Shown here: positions 8,105-16,414 of the stretch, piece after piece
How positions within the stretch are numbered: position 1 is the stretch's first letter
How the letters are laid out: every line of letters begins with the position of its first letter
Assembly (NCBI GenBank): GCA_020847545.1
Contig: JADLBV010000130.1
Location: forward strand, 1-64,000
Direction of reading: 5' to 3'
Origin: Phycisphaerales bacterium
GTDB taxonomy: Bacteria > Planctomycetota > Phycisphaerae > Tepidisphaerales > Tepidisphaeraceae
DNA length: 64,000 bases
Program-made: the position numbers and the translations under genes
Notes under the pieces: generated by a model
The model's database searches: none
The model's input: only the letters and a program-made list of their open reading frames with translations
Told to the model about the DNA's origin: nothing

Positions 8105-9355
8105 ATGAGCGGTCAGGATGTGTTGATCATCGGTGGGGGCATTATTGGGGTTTCCTGTGCGGAGGAACTGACCCGCGCCGGCAAGCGCGTGACGTTGATC
8201 GACAAGCGCCCCATTGGTCACGGCTGCTCCTATGGCAACGCCGGCTGGATCACACCCTGTTTTGCAATGCCGCTGCCGATGCCGGGGATGTTGATCAAAT
8301 CCCTGAAATGGATGGCCGACCCGCAGGGTCCGCTTTATATCCAGCCGCGCCTCAACATGGCGCTGGTGGGCTGGCTGATGCGATTCATGCGCGCCATGAA
8401 CCAGCAACAGATGCTCCGCTCGATCAAGGCGCTGACGGGCATTTCGATCTACAGCCTGGATCAATATCGCAAGTGGGACAGCGAATCTCACGGGGCCTTT
8501 GGCTATCAGCAAAAAGGTCTGCTGATGGTTTCGCAGACTCAGGAAGGAATGCGCGCGGTGTTGGAGGAACTGCGACTGGTGAGTTCCAACGGCGTTGATG
8601 GCCGGCAATTGTCACCCGATCAGGTCCATGAATTGGAACCCGCGGTCGACGCCCAGAAGGTACTGGGGGGCGTCTATTTCCCCAACGAAGCCCATGCCGA
8701 GCCACTGGCGGCGGTGAATTTTCTGGCCGATCGCTCCCGCAAGGGTGGGGCACAATTGTTGCCGGGCACGGAGCTGCTGGAACTGGTGGTCCGTAACGGG
8801 GCCATTGACCATGTGCGCACCAACCATGGCATCATGAAGGCGGACCAATATGTGCTGGCAACCGGCGCCTGGTCGCCCCCCATCGCAAAGATGCTTGGGG
8901 TGCGCGTGCCGATTTTGTCGGGCAAGGGATATTCGATGATCATCGACAAGCCGGCACGAATGCCGCATGTGCCGATGATGTTGATCGAAAAAAAGATCGC
9001 GATCACGCCGCGGGCCGATTCGTTGCGGCTGGCGGGGACGCTGGAACTGGTGGGGGTGGATGAATCGGTCAGCATGGGGCGAGTGGATGCGATTTTGCGC
9101 GGGTCGGCCGGATTATTGGAACTTCCCCAGCCGCTGGAGGTCAAGGAAATCTGGCGTGGCCTGCGCCCCTGCACCCCCGATGGTGTGCCGATCATCGGGC
9201 GGGTGCCAAAACTGCCCAATTTGCTGATCGCGGCCGGACACCAGATGCTGGGGTTGCAATCCGCCCCCGGAACCGCCCGATTGGCGGCCGATTTGCTATT
9301 GGACCGTCCGCCGGCGTTTGATCCAGCCCCATTCCGGGTGGAACGGTTCGCCTGA
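8105..9355 (+). CDS. FAD-dependent D-amino acid dehydrogenase / DAO-family oxidoreductase
   Basis: 416 residues, the usual length of DadA-type enzymes that oxidise D-amino acids (or sarcosine, glycine or hydroxyproline relatives) to 2-oxo acids. The Rossmann FAD motif VLIIGGGIIGVSCAEEL is at residues 6-22. The HGCSYGNAGWI segment near 40-50 is typical of DadA-like proteins, and a C-terminal GLRPCTPDGVPIIG motif near 355-368 contacts FAD. No membrane anchor is seen. Substrate range cannot be decided: DadA, or a cis-4-hydroxy-D-proline dehydrogenase relative, are the main options. Confidence 0.85.
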   Translation: MSGQDVLIIGGGIIGVSCAEELTRAGKRVTLIDKRPIGHGCSYGNAGWITPCFAMPLPMPGMLIKSLKWMADPQGPLYIQPRLNMALVGWLMRFMRAMNQQQMLRSIKALTGISIYSLDQYRKWDSESHGAFGYQQKGLLMVSQTQEGMRAVLEELRLVSSNGVDGRQLSPDQVHELEPAVDAQKVLGGVYFPNEAHAEPLAAVNFLADRSRKGGAQLLPGTELLELVVRNGAIDHVRTNHGIMKADQYVLATGAWSPPIAKMLGVRVPILSGKGYSMIIDKPARMPHVPMMLIEKKIAITPRADSLRLAGTLELVGVDESVSMGRVDAILRGSAGLLELPQPLEVKEIWRGLRPCTPDGVPIIGRVPKLPNLLIAAGHQMLGLQSAPGTARLAADLLLDRPPAFDPAPFRVERFA

Positions 9356-9448
9356 ATCGAATCCTTAAGAGTCTCACCGAATTTCGATGCCGATCAAGCC
9401 GATAGATAATGGGCGGCAAAATGCCGTCCATTTTCAGGGAGAGAAGGC

Positions 9449-9916
9449 GTGAAAGGCATACGAATCGGAGAATTATTGGTCGAACAGGGCCTCCTGTCGG
9501 CATCGCAGGTGAATACCATCCTGGCGTTGCAACGAAGGTCGCACCGTCCATTTGGAGACCTGGCTGAGCGGCTTTATGGTCTCAGCCCCAACGCGATTGA
9601 AGATGCGTGGGTTGAGCAATACGTCCGGCTGGCAGGTGTGGTGGATCTGGATGAGCAGGAGATCGAGATCGACTGCCTGCGTCGGATCAACCGCCGACAG
9701 GCGTGGCAGTTTCACCTGTTGCCGTTGAATCAGGAGGGGAGCGAAATCCAGATGGCGACCAACAGCGACAATCTGGTGCGGGCGCTCAACTTCGCCACGC
9801 GAAGTGTCGAAGATCCAGTCTACATGGTGATTGCCGAGCGTGAGCAGCTTCAGGAATTTTTAATGAAACATTATCCCGTGCCGCGTCATATTGCCCAGTA
9901 CGCGGAAACGATGTGA
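9449..9916 (+). CDS. Stand-alone MshEN (T2SSE N-terminal) domain protein, likely c-di-GMP receptor
   Basis: 155 residues from a GTG preceded by GGGAGAGAAGG. Residues 5-57 contain two successive 24-residue motifs separated by exactly five residues. The first begins RIGELLVEQGLL and ends in Gln; the second begins PFGDLAERLYGL and ends in WVEQ. This is the architecture of MshEN, the c-di-GMP-binding N-domain of MshE/PilB-type ATPases. The second motif lacks the initial Arg, which may weaken binding. No ATPase domain follows. It probably relays c-di-GMP levels; a REC-GGDEF protein is encoded at 21858. Confidence 0.7.
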   Translation: MKGIRIGELLVEQGLLSASQVNTILALQRRSHRPFGDLAERLYGLSPNAIEDAWVEQYVRLAGVVDLDEQEIEIDCLRRINRRQAWQFHLLPLNQEGSEIQMATNSDNLVRALNFATRSVEDPVYMVIAEREQLQEFLMKHYPVPRHIAQYAETM

Positions 9917-9935
9917 TGACGGATGTTGACATGGA

Positions 9936-9980
9936 AGTGCCGGGTGGACGGGAAGCTGATCCCCACCCGGCACTTTTTTT
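9936..9980 (+). terminator. Intrinsic terminator after the MshEN gene
   Basis: AGTGCCGGGTGG pairs with CCACCCGGCACT and is followed by seven T. It lies between two convergent genes and its T-run overlaps the last bases of the minus-strand gene. Confidence 0.9.
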
Positions 9981-11703
9981 ATTTCACATCCGCCACTTGT
10001 GCCGATGGCGGAAGCAGGATCTGTGCCCGTTGATCCCGATAGGCGATGGTCCAACCGTGATCGATCAGGATGGATGAGAAGATGCTTCGTTCGGTTGGCA
10101 GCACGGCCGCATCCGCCTCGATTTGATCAAGCCATTTTGACCGCTGTATTTCATCCCCAAGATAAGCCGACCGCCAGAAATCCTGTGAATACAGTTGTGT
10201 TCGCCCATCGAGCAGCACCTGATATTGCCCTCCCAATCTCCATGACAGATACCCACCCCAAGTGAATTCATTGATCAGATGCCCGGTGCGCGGATGGACA
10301 TTCATCTGCACAAAATCCGCCGCCGAAGTTGGATAGCCGGGCGTCTCTGGTCCGTGGCGATTCAGCCATTGATCCATGCCATTGCCCGTTCGCGGAAACG
10401 CCATTCCCACCCGCACAAGGCCGATGATGAACACACCCGCCAATGCTCCCCGCAGGATCGGTCGATCCAGCACACGATCCGACAAAAATTGCAACCCTCG
10501 CGCGAACGCCGGCATGGAGAGGATCGCAAACAACGGCGCGAACCGCCCCAGCCGCAACAGAAGCACCAATCCCAACCCCAGCCAAAGCCAGTCCGAAAGA
10601 TCGAGCTGTTTACGATATCGCACGGCCGCCGCGATCATCAGCAGAATCATCACCCCAAGGATTTTCCCGCCTGTCCCATCCAGAAAAGGCCGCATCTCGG
10701 CGATGATCGGCCCGGCCACCATCGCGTCGGTGTGCTGATAAAACCAGGCCGTCTGGATCGTCCCCTTGAGCATCGGGGTCAAGAGACATCCGATGGCACA
10801 CGCCGCCGTCAACAATCCATATCGGCGAGCCAGATGCCATTGACGGTTCCAAATCGCTCCGACAACGACCACGCCGCACATCACCGGCACGAACACGGCA
10901 TATAGATGAATGTTGGTCAGCAGAATCGTCAGTGGTATCGCCGCCCAGACCAAGGCAAACGCGTGTATTTTTTCTCCCTCCCCCGGTATTCCGGGGGAGG
11001 GCTGGGGAGGGGGTTCGTTTCGCCAAATTCGTGTAAGAACCCCCTCCCTAACCCTCCCCCGGATTACCGGGGGAGGGAATAAAGAAGCTCCGCTGGTAAA
11101 ATGATCGCCGCTAAAATTCACATGCGTTTGTCCTGCCAACCGGCCCTCCTTGGATCTCCAATTCAACTGCCGATCCCGCACGATCAGCCAGAAGATGATC
11201 CCCAGCAGCAAAATCGCCGCCGTCGCCGGCCGAAAGCTCAAATAGGGCAGCATCATGGCCATCCCAAACGCCGTCAGCAGGATGATGGATAAATATCGCG
11301 CCCGCTCCGGTCGACCGATGGCCGCCGCACATCCAATCATCGCCAGCAGGATGACAATTCCCGCCTGCATTATCGCCTGTGTCGCCACAGCCAAACGATA
11401 ACCGCCCATGTCCCACACCCACTTCATTCCCAATTCCGCCAGCCACGAATAGGGTGTCCACGGCGTCTTGTTCGATGCGAATGACAGATCATCCACCAGC
11501 GGGCCGATCCCCTGTCGGTGCAGCGCCTCGGCCACCCTCAGATGCCAGAAGCAATCCGGGTCCAGCGTGTCGTACAAAATCGCCTTCCCCGCCGCCGTCA
11601 ACGCCAAAAGCGCCACCAACAGGATAAAACCCTGCCGTATCCCCCGCGATGATTGCTCACAATCGGATGTATTCACCTCTCTTTTGTCGGCAAGAGGCCA
11701 CAA
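9979..11703 (-). CDS. GT-C-like polytopic membrane protein with an in-frame palindromic insertion
   Basis: Up to 574 residues; the upstream start is a TTG at 11703 and an alternative GTG is at 11676. About ten hydrophobic segments and a TLDPDCFWHLR loop after the first of them resemble GT-C-fold glycosyltransferases and related Planctomycete membrane proteins. The C-terminal domain is soluble (YQVLLDGRTQLYS region). Near residues 208-245 the protein contains a Pro/Gly/Arg-rich stretch encoded by a palindromic repeat (10971-11092) that is unlike the rest and keeps the frame. The function is probably lipid-linked sugar transfer or surface polymer handling. It is transcribed divergently from the ABC exporter. 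Confidence 0.65.
   Translation of the reverse strand: MWPLADKREVNTSDCEQSSRGIRQGFILLVALLALTAAGKAILYDTLDPDCFWHLRVAEALHRQGIGPLVDDLSFASNKTPWTPYSWLAELGMKWVWDMGGYRLAVATQAIMQAGIVILLAMIGCAAAIGRPERARYLSIILLTAFGMAMMLPYLSFRPATAAILLLGIIFWLIVRDRQLNWRSKEGRLAGQTHVNFSGDHFTSGASLFPPPVIRGRVREGVLTRIWRNEPPPQPSPGIPGEGEKIHAFALVWAAIPLTILLTNIHLYAVFVPVMCGVVVVGAIWNRQWHLARRYGLLTAACAIGCLLTPMLKGTIQTAWFYQHTDAMVAGPIIAEMRPFLDGTGGKILGVMILLMIAAAVRYRKQLDLSDWLWLGLGLVLLLRLGRFAPLFAILSMPAFARGLQFLSDRVLDRPILRGALAGVFIIGLVRVGMAFPRTGNGMDQWLNRHGPETPGYPTSAADFVQMNVHPRTGHLINEFTWGGYLSWRLGGQYQVLLDGRTQLYSQDFWRSAYLGDEIQRSKWLDQIEADAAVLPTERSIFSSILIDHGWTIAYRDQRAQILLPPSAQVADVK
10971..11092. repeat. Palindromic repeat inserted in frame in a coding sequence
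   Basis: Long imperfect inverted repeat. CTCCCTCCCCCGG...CCGGGGGAGGG hairpins at both ends flank a central arm GGAGGGGGTTC / GAACCCCCTCC. It matches 38345-38456 in design and in much of its sequence, including the GCCAAATT/GCGAAATT loop and the AAGCTCC end. Stem bases differ between copies in a compensated way (GGTATTCC versus TGTACTCA), as expected for a structure-conserved REP-like family. Confidence 0.8.
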
Positions 11704-11733
11704 TCGGCCGCAGATTCGCTAAGATTGGCCCTG

Positions 11734-13611
11734 ATGAGCGATTTCGCCATGACCGAATCCGCCAATCCGACACCCCAGCGCCATCCCGGCCCGGTTTTTC
11801 GACGGCTATTGCTGCTGTTGCGCCCCCATTGGCCGGGGATCGGCATCGGCCTGATCCTGCTGCTGATGTCGGCCCCATGTGAACTATTCGCCCCGCTGGT
11901 CTGGCAATGGGTGACGGATGTGGTGGTCCTCTCCCATCGCGCCACCAACCAGACGTGGTTGGGCAAACTCTTTTCATTTGATGGGTGGATCACCGACCGT
12001 TTTCATCTGCTGATCTCGGCGACGACATGGATGTTTGTCGTCTACCTTGTCGGCGAGGCGCTGGGGACCATCGAATCCAACCTGCTCAATCGCATCGCCC
12101 AGAAATTCATCCTGAAACTGCGCAACCGCGTCTACCACAAACTGCAAACCCAGAGCCTGGGGTATCTCCAGCGTCAGCGCACCGGCGACCTGATGAGCCG
12201 GGCGATGGGGGATGTTGATGAGCTGCAATTGTTCATCGTCGGCGGCATCGACCAGATCATCAGCGAAGGGCTGATCTGGGTCATCACCGTGGTGATCGTG
12301 ATGATGATCGACTGGCGGGTGGCCAGCGCCTCCTTGGCGCCGTTGATTCTGGTCTATTTTCTGCTGCGATTTTTCAACAAGCACATTCGCCCCATCTACA
12401 CCGCCACTCGCAATCGGCTGGGGGATATCTCCACACGATTGCAGGAAAACCTGTCGGGCATTCTGGTCATCAAGATTTTCGGCCGCGAACAGGCCGAGGC
12501 CCGGCGATTTCACGATTCGACACAGGCCTATTACGACCAGCAGATCAAGGCGATCAATGCCCGGAGCATTTTCTTCCCATTCAGCAGGGTGGTGGGTTTT
12601 TTCAGCAACGTCTTCATGATCGGCGTGGGGGGGTATTACATGCTGAAGGATTACAGTTTCACCGCCGGCAACCTGGTGGCGTTTCGCGGCTATTGGTGGC
12701 GTTTGTTCGGGCCGATCCAGACCCTGGCCCGCGTCAATGACATGGTGCAACGCGCCCTCGCGGCGGCGACTCGGATATTTGAAGTTCTCGATGCACCCGA
12801 TGAATTGCCCGATGCATCCGATGCGGTCGATCTGCCGGCCGTTCGCGGGGAATTGTCGTTGCGCGATGTCTCCTTCCAATACCCCATCGAAGCCTCGGCC
12901 AATTCCGCCCCTCAGGTGTTGCACCGGATTACACTCAATATCCAACCCGGCCAGACGGTTGCCCTCTGCGGCCCCAGCGGATCGGGCAAAAGCACAATCC
13001 TGAGTTTGCTGCCTCGTTTTTATGACCCCACCGAAGGGGCCATCACGCTGGATCAGCATGATCTGCGACAGGTTCGACGGGAAAGCCTGCGAAAACATTT
13101 TGCCCTGGTGCAGCAGGAGACATTTTTGTTCAACGACAGCATCCTGGACAACATCCGCTATGGCCATCCGCAGGCGACCATGGAGCAGGTTGTATTGGCA
13201 GCGCAGGCCGCCAATGCCCACGGGTTTATCAATTCCTTGCCCAACGGGTATCACACCAAGGTGGGCGAGCGCGGCATTCGTCTCAGCGGCGGCCAGAAAC
13301 AACGCATCAGCATCGCCCGCGCCTTTCTGGCCAATCCGACGATTCTGCTGCTCGATGAGCCAACCAGCAGCGTGGAACCCGATTCGGAGGCCGCCATCAT
13401 CGCGGCGCTGGATCGGCTCATGGTGGGGCGGACGACGGTTTTGACCAGCCATCGACCCAGTCTGATTCAGCAGGCGGATCAGGTTTATGTGATTGAAAAC
13501 GGGCGGATTGTGGAGTCCGGCCCGCCGGGCGATCTGGCCCGAAATGGGGGTTGGCTGGCACGATTTTTGCGCTCGGCGGATGAAATATCGTCCGATATTG
13601 CCGCCAAATAG
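11734..13611 (+). CDS. ABC exporter, fused permease-ATPase (MsbA/lipid-exporter type)
   Basis: 625 residues from the ATG at 11734; upstream in-frame codons to 11653 lack protein character. An N-terminal six-helix ABC exporter domain (about 25-340) has its coupling region around LQENLSGILVIKIFGRE. It is followed by a nucleotide-binding domain with Walker A GPSGSGKST at 413-421, signature LSGGQKQRISIARA near 517-530 and Walker B ILLLDEPTS near 537-545. It works as a homodimer exporting lipids, glycolipids or drugs. The neighbouring divergent GT-C-like gene suggests an envelope glycan or lipid, which is inference. Confidence 0.9.
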   Translation: MSDFAMTESANPTPQRHPGPVFRRLLLLLRPHWPGIGIGLILLLMSAPCELFAPLVWQWVTDVVVLSHRATNQTWLGKLFSFDGWITDRFHLLISATTWMFVVYLVGEALGTIESNLLNRIAQKFILKLRNRVYHKLQTQSLGYLQRQRTGDLMSRAMGDVDELQLFIVGGIDQIISEGLIWVITVVIVMMIDWRVASASLAPLILVYFLLRFFNKHIRPIYTATRNRLGDISTRLQENLSGILVIKIFGREQAEARRFHDSTQAYYDQQIKAINARSIFFPFSRVVGFFSNVFMIGVGGYYMLKDYSFTAGNLVAFRGYWWRLFGPIQTLARVNDMVQRALAAATRIFEVLDAPDELPDASDAVDLPAVRGELSLRDVSFQYPIEASANSAPQVLHRITLNIQPGQTVALCGPSGSGKSTILSLLPRFYDPTEGAITLDQHDLRQVRRESLRKHFALVQQETFLFNDSILDNIRYGHPQATMEQVVLAAQAANAHGFINSLPNGYHTKVGERGIRLSGGQKQRISIARAFLANPTILLLDEPTSSVEPDSEAAIIAALDRLMVGRTTVLTSHRPSLIQQADQVYVIENGRIVESGPPGDLARNGGWLARFLRSADEISSDIAAK

Positions 13612-13680
13612 GGTGTTGTTCCTTTTCCTTTTGCCGGACCGCACCTATAGTAATTCGACGAATTTTCCCACAGGAGAACC

Positions 13681-14112
13681 ATGGCGTCTGAAACTGATTT
13701 TCCCGCACGCGGCAAAGTGACCGGCATCAATGATGGACGGATCGTATTTGCCCCGGTGGAAACAACTTATGAACTGCATCTGGAAGGGGCCAAAGGGGCC
13801 GCCATCAAAGCCGAATCGACCATCATTCAAGGGCTGATCCGAGTCACGGCACGCAAAATCTGGACTGTTCCCAGCGGCGGATCATTTGTTGTTCCGATTT
13901 TCGGGCCACCCCGGATTGTGCAAGGCCGGGTCCGCTGGGCGAGCGACAATCGCATTGTCCTTCAGGCCGGCGTGCCAATCATCGTGGAATTGCCCGCCGA
14001 CCCGGATGCGTTTGATCTGGTCAACGGCCCGATTGTCCTTGGTGCGATGGTGAACGTGACCTGTTTGCCGGGGGCAACCTTTGAACCGGTGTTGTCCGCG
14101 GTTGCTCGATAA
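13681..14112 (+). CDS. Conserved-looking small soluble protein of unknown function
   Basis: 143 residues, ATG preceded by CACAGGAGAACC (AGGAG at good spacing). No signal peptide or membrane segment. It is mostly beta-strand with repeated short blocks (GKVTGINDGRIVFAP, QGRVRWASDNRIVLQAG) that look like two related beta-barrel halves. It opens a tight gene row with the next ORF and the ABC importer, so it may serve that transporter or its substrate pathway. I do not recognise the family. Confidence 0.65.
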   Translation: MASETDFPARGKVTGINDGRIVFAPVETTYELHLEGAKGAAIKAESTIIQGLIRVTARKIWTVPSGGSFVVPIFGPPRIVQGRVRWASDNRIVLQAGVPIIVELPADPDAFDLVNGPIVLGAMVNVTCLPGATFEPVLSAVAR

Positions 14113-14122
14113 CTATTAGACC

Positions 14123-14812
14123 ATGATTGTCCGCATCAACCAGTTCGATGTCGCGCAGGCGGAGTCCAATGCCGCATGGGGCGCTCATGGTCCGCGCGGC
14201 GGGTTGGAATTCATCTGGCCGGCGGATGCCAATGCGTTTGAAATTCTGATTCTTGAAAATGATGAGCAGAGCCGGTCATTGGACAAGAGCTTTCGCCAGT
14301 CGCAATTGCGGCAATTGATCGGCGAAGTGACGGCCGCGTTGTTGGAAGAGGACCAGCAGATCGTCGCCCGATTGGATGGGCCATTGCAGGCGGGTGAATT
14401 GCTGGGGGTCTTTTCGCATCTGACCACGCCGGAGGGACGGGGGCGATTTGCATTTTCCGACGCCCGAAAATTTCAGCAGGAACCTGGCGTGACGGCCGGC
14501 AGCGTGCGGTTGTGTCTGTCGGCGGAACGATTGGCGTCGTTGTGTGGCGATCATGACATCGGGCTGGAACATGAGGTTCGCCTGCGGATTTTCAGTGTGG
14601 CCGATGAGTTGGTTGATCCGCTGCTGGACATCAATTCGACCGAGGATGAGCGTTGGTCGGAAGTGCTGGACCACGCCGGGTTTATGCTATCGACAGTGCG
14701 TGGACTTCAATCGATGCACATCACGACCCGTCGTTTTTCACCCGCGGAAGCGCGCAATCGGATATTGCAGCGGCTGACTTCGCGGGCGCAGCCGGCCCAA
14801 TCGGCGATATAA
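14123..14812 (+). CDS. Unknown soluble protein upstream of an ABC importer
   Basis: 229 residues, starting 10 bases after the previous gene and ending 3 bases before the ABC ATPase start, which strongly implies one transcript. No membrane segment or signal peptide. Alpha/beta sequence with no motif I can name. Conserved-looking acidic patches occur near residues 40-50 and in the C-terminal LDINSTEDERWSEVLD segment. A role linked to the imported substrate is inference from position only. Confidence 0.6.
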   Translation: MIVRINQFDVAQAESNAAWGAHGPRGGLEFIWPADANAFEILILENDEQSRSLDKSFRQSQLRQLIGEVTAALLEEDQQIVARLDGPLQAGELLGVFSHLTTPEGRGRFAFSDARKFQQEPGVTAGSVRLCLSAERLASLCGDHDIGLEHEVRLRIFSVADELVDPLLDINSTEDERWSEVLDHAGFMLSTVRGLQSMHITTRRFSPAEARNRILQRLTSRAQPAQSAI

Positions 14813-14815
14813 CTT

Positions 14816-15595
14816 ATGACTGAACCGGTTCAGATTGGCGGGGGGGCGCCGGCCGTGTCATTGCGGGGAATTACACGGCGGTTTGAGGGTGGGGTGTTGA
14901 CGCTGGAGAACCTGAATTTATCCGTTCAGGCCGGCGAATTTCTGGCGATTCTGGGGCCTTCGGGGTGTGGCAAATCAACCTTGTTGCGGCTTGTGGCCGG
15001 CTTGGATCATCCCAACAGCGGCGAAGTTCATGTGGGTTCGCGGGAGATGCCATCGCGTGGCGGCATCGCCTATGTCTTTCAAGACCCACATCTGATGCCT
15101 TGGCGAAATGTGATCGACAATGTCGCTTTGCCGCTGGAGTTGCGCGGGGAATCCAAATCGCGCCGTCGGGAATCGGCCAAAGCGGCCATTGAAAAAGTGG
15201 GTTTGGCCGATGCGAGTCGGCGGTATCCCAATCAACTGTCGGGTGGGATGAAGATGCGGGTGTCGTTGGCGCGGGCGCTGGTGACGGAGCCGGAACTGTT
15301 GTTGATGGATGAGCCGTTTGGTTCGCTGGATGAATTAACCCGCCAGATGCTGGATGAGCAGTTGTATGCCCTGTGGCAGGAGCGTCGGATGACGGTGCTG
15401 TTTGTCACGCATACGGTGCATGAGGCGGTCTTTTTGTCGAGCCGTGCGATTGTGATGTCGCGCCGGCCGGGCCGGATCGTTCTGAACCATCAAAGCGACC
15501 TGCCCGAAATGCGCGGCGCGTGGATTCGCACCGAGCCGGTCTTCATGCAGGAATGCCGGGTGCTGTACAAGGCCCTGGAATGGGGGTCGGCATAA
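14816..15595 (+). CDS. ABC importer ATPase, nitrate/sulfonate/pyrimidine-precursor class
   Basis: 259-residue ATP-binding subunit of the TauB/SsuB/ThiZ class. Walker A GPSGCGKST is at residues 47-55, signature LSGGMKMRVSLARAL near 142-156 and Walker B ELLLMDEPFGSLD near 162-174. The Q-loop AYVFQDPHLMPWRNV is typical of this class. The stop touches the permease start (15595/15596), so translation is coupled. It energises uptake through the downstream permease and lipoprotein. Confidence 0.9.
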   Translation: MTEPVQIGGGAPAVSLRGITRRFEGGVLTLENLNLSVQAGEFLAILGPSGCGKSTLLRLVAGLDHPNSGEVHVGSREMPSRGGIAYVFQDPHLMPWRNVIDNVALPLELRGESKSRRRESAKAAIEKVGLADASRRYPNQLSGGMKMRVSLARALVTEPELLLMDEPFGSLDELTRQMLDEQLYALWQERRMTVLFVTHTVHEAVFLSSRAIVMSRRPGRIVLNHQSDLPEMRGAWIRTEPVFMQECRVLYKALEWGSA

Positions 15596-16369
15596 ATGCG
15601 AAAGTCCTGGCAGGTGATTTGGCCGCCGTTGGTGACGTTTGTGCTGCTGCACATCTTGTGGGAGGAGATCGTGCGGCGGCTTGGCGTGCCGGCGTGGAAA
15701 GTGCCAGCGCCCAGCGATATTTTTCGCGCCGCTGTTGATCGGTGGGGCGATCTGTTGACGGCCACGGCCCACACATCGACCGCGGCGCTGCTGGGATTTG
15801 GGTTGAGTGTGCTGGTTGGTCTGATCGTCGGCATCGCGTTGTCGAGCATGAAATGGATCGAGCGGGCGTTTTATCCGTTCACAGTCTTTTTACAGACCGT
15901 TCCACTGGTCGCCATCGCGCCATTGCTGGTGTTGTGGCTGGGGTATGGGTTGGCATCGGTGACGGTTTCGGCGTTTATCGTTTCACTCTTTCCGGTGATC
16001 GCCAACACACTGGCGGGAATGCGGTCGGTTGATCCCGGATTGAGGGATTTGTTTCGGTTGTATGGGGCGGGACCGATTCGGACGCTGTTTCGCTTGAAAC
16101 TGCCGGCCGCCTTGCCGAATGTATTTACCGGCCTGCGCATCGCATCGGGGCTGGCGGTGATCGGGGCGGTGGTGGGTGAATTTGTTGCCGGAACCTTCGA
16201 TCAACAGGGATTGGGCCTGCTGGTTCAATCGGCCAGCCGAAACCTGCAAACCCCGCTGGTCTTTGCCGCCGTGGCGGCGGCGTCGTTGCTGGGGCTGGCA
16301 TTGTTTGCCATCGTGAACTTCAGCGGGTATTGGATGTTGCGTCGATGGCACGCCTCGGCGAGAACATGA
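15596..16369 (+). CDS. ABC importer permease (SsuC/TauC/ThiX type)
   Basis: 257 residues with six membrane segments. The cytoplasmic EAA-like loop is GAGPIRTLFRLKLPAALPNVFTGLRIA, near residues 155-182, the usual form in BPD_transp_1 permeases of this class. It begins directly at the end of the ATPase gene and is followed 45 bases later by the binding lipoprotein. Together they form a complete importer. Confidence 0.9.
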   Translation: MRKSWQVIWPPLVTFVLLHILWEEIVRRLGVPAWKVPAPSDIFRAAVDRWGDLLTATAHTSTAALLGFGLSVLVGLIVGIALSSMKWIERAFYPFTVFLQTVPLVAIAPLLVLWLGYGLASVTVSAFIVSLFPVIANTLAGMRSVDPGLRDLFRLYGAGPIRTLFRLKLPAALPNVFTGLRIASGLAVIGAVVGEFVAGTFDQQGLGLLVQSASRNLQTPLVFAAVAAASLLGLALFAIVNFSGYWMLRRWHASART

Positions 16370-16414
16370 GCCGACAAATCAGGTGGTCGATGTCACCGCA
16401 TGAAGGAGTCTTGC

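Noticed and set aside
7427-8608. Minus-strand open frame of 393 codons
   Set aside because: Spans the ends of two good plus-strand genes; reads as low-complexity Pro/Arg/His sequence.
10279-10905. Plus-strand open frames inside the GT-C-like gene
   Set aside because: Antisense to clear membrane-helix coding sequence; no RBS or family.
11974-13644. Minus-strand open frame of 556 codons opposite the ABC exporter
   Set aside because: Shadow frame; the plus-strand gene has all ABC motifs in order.
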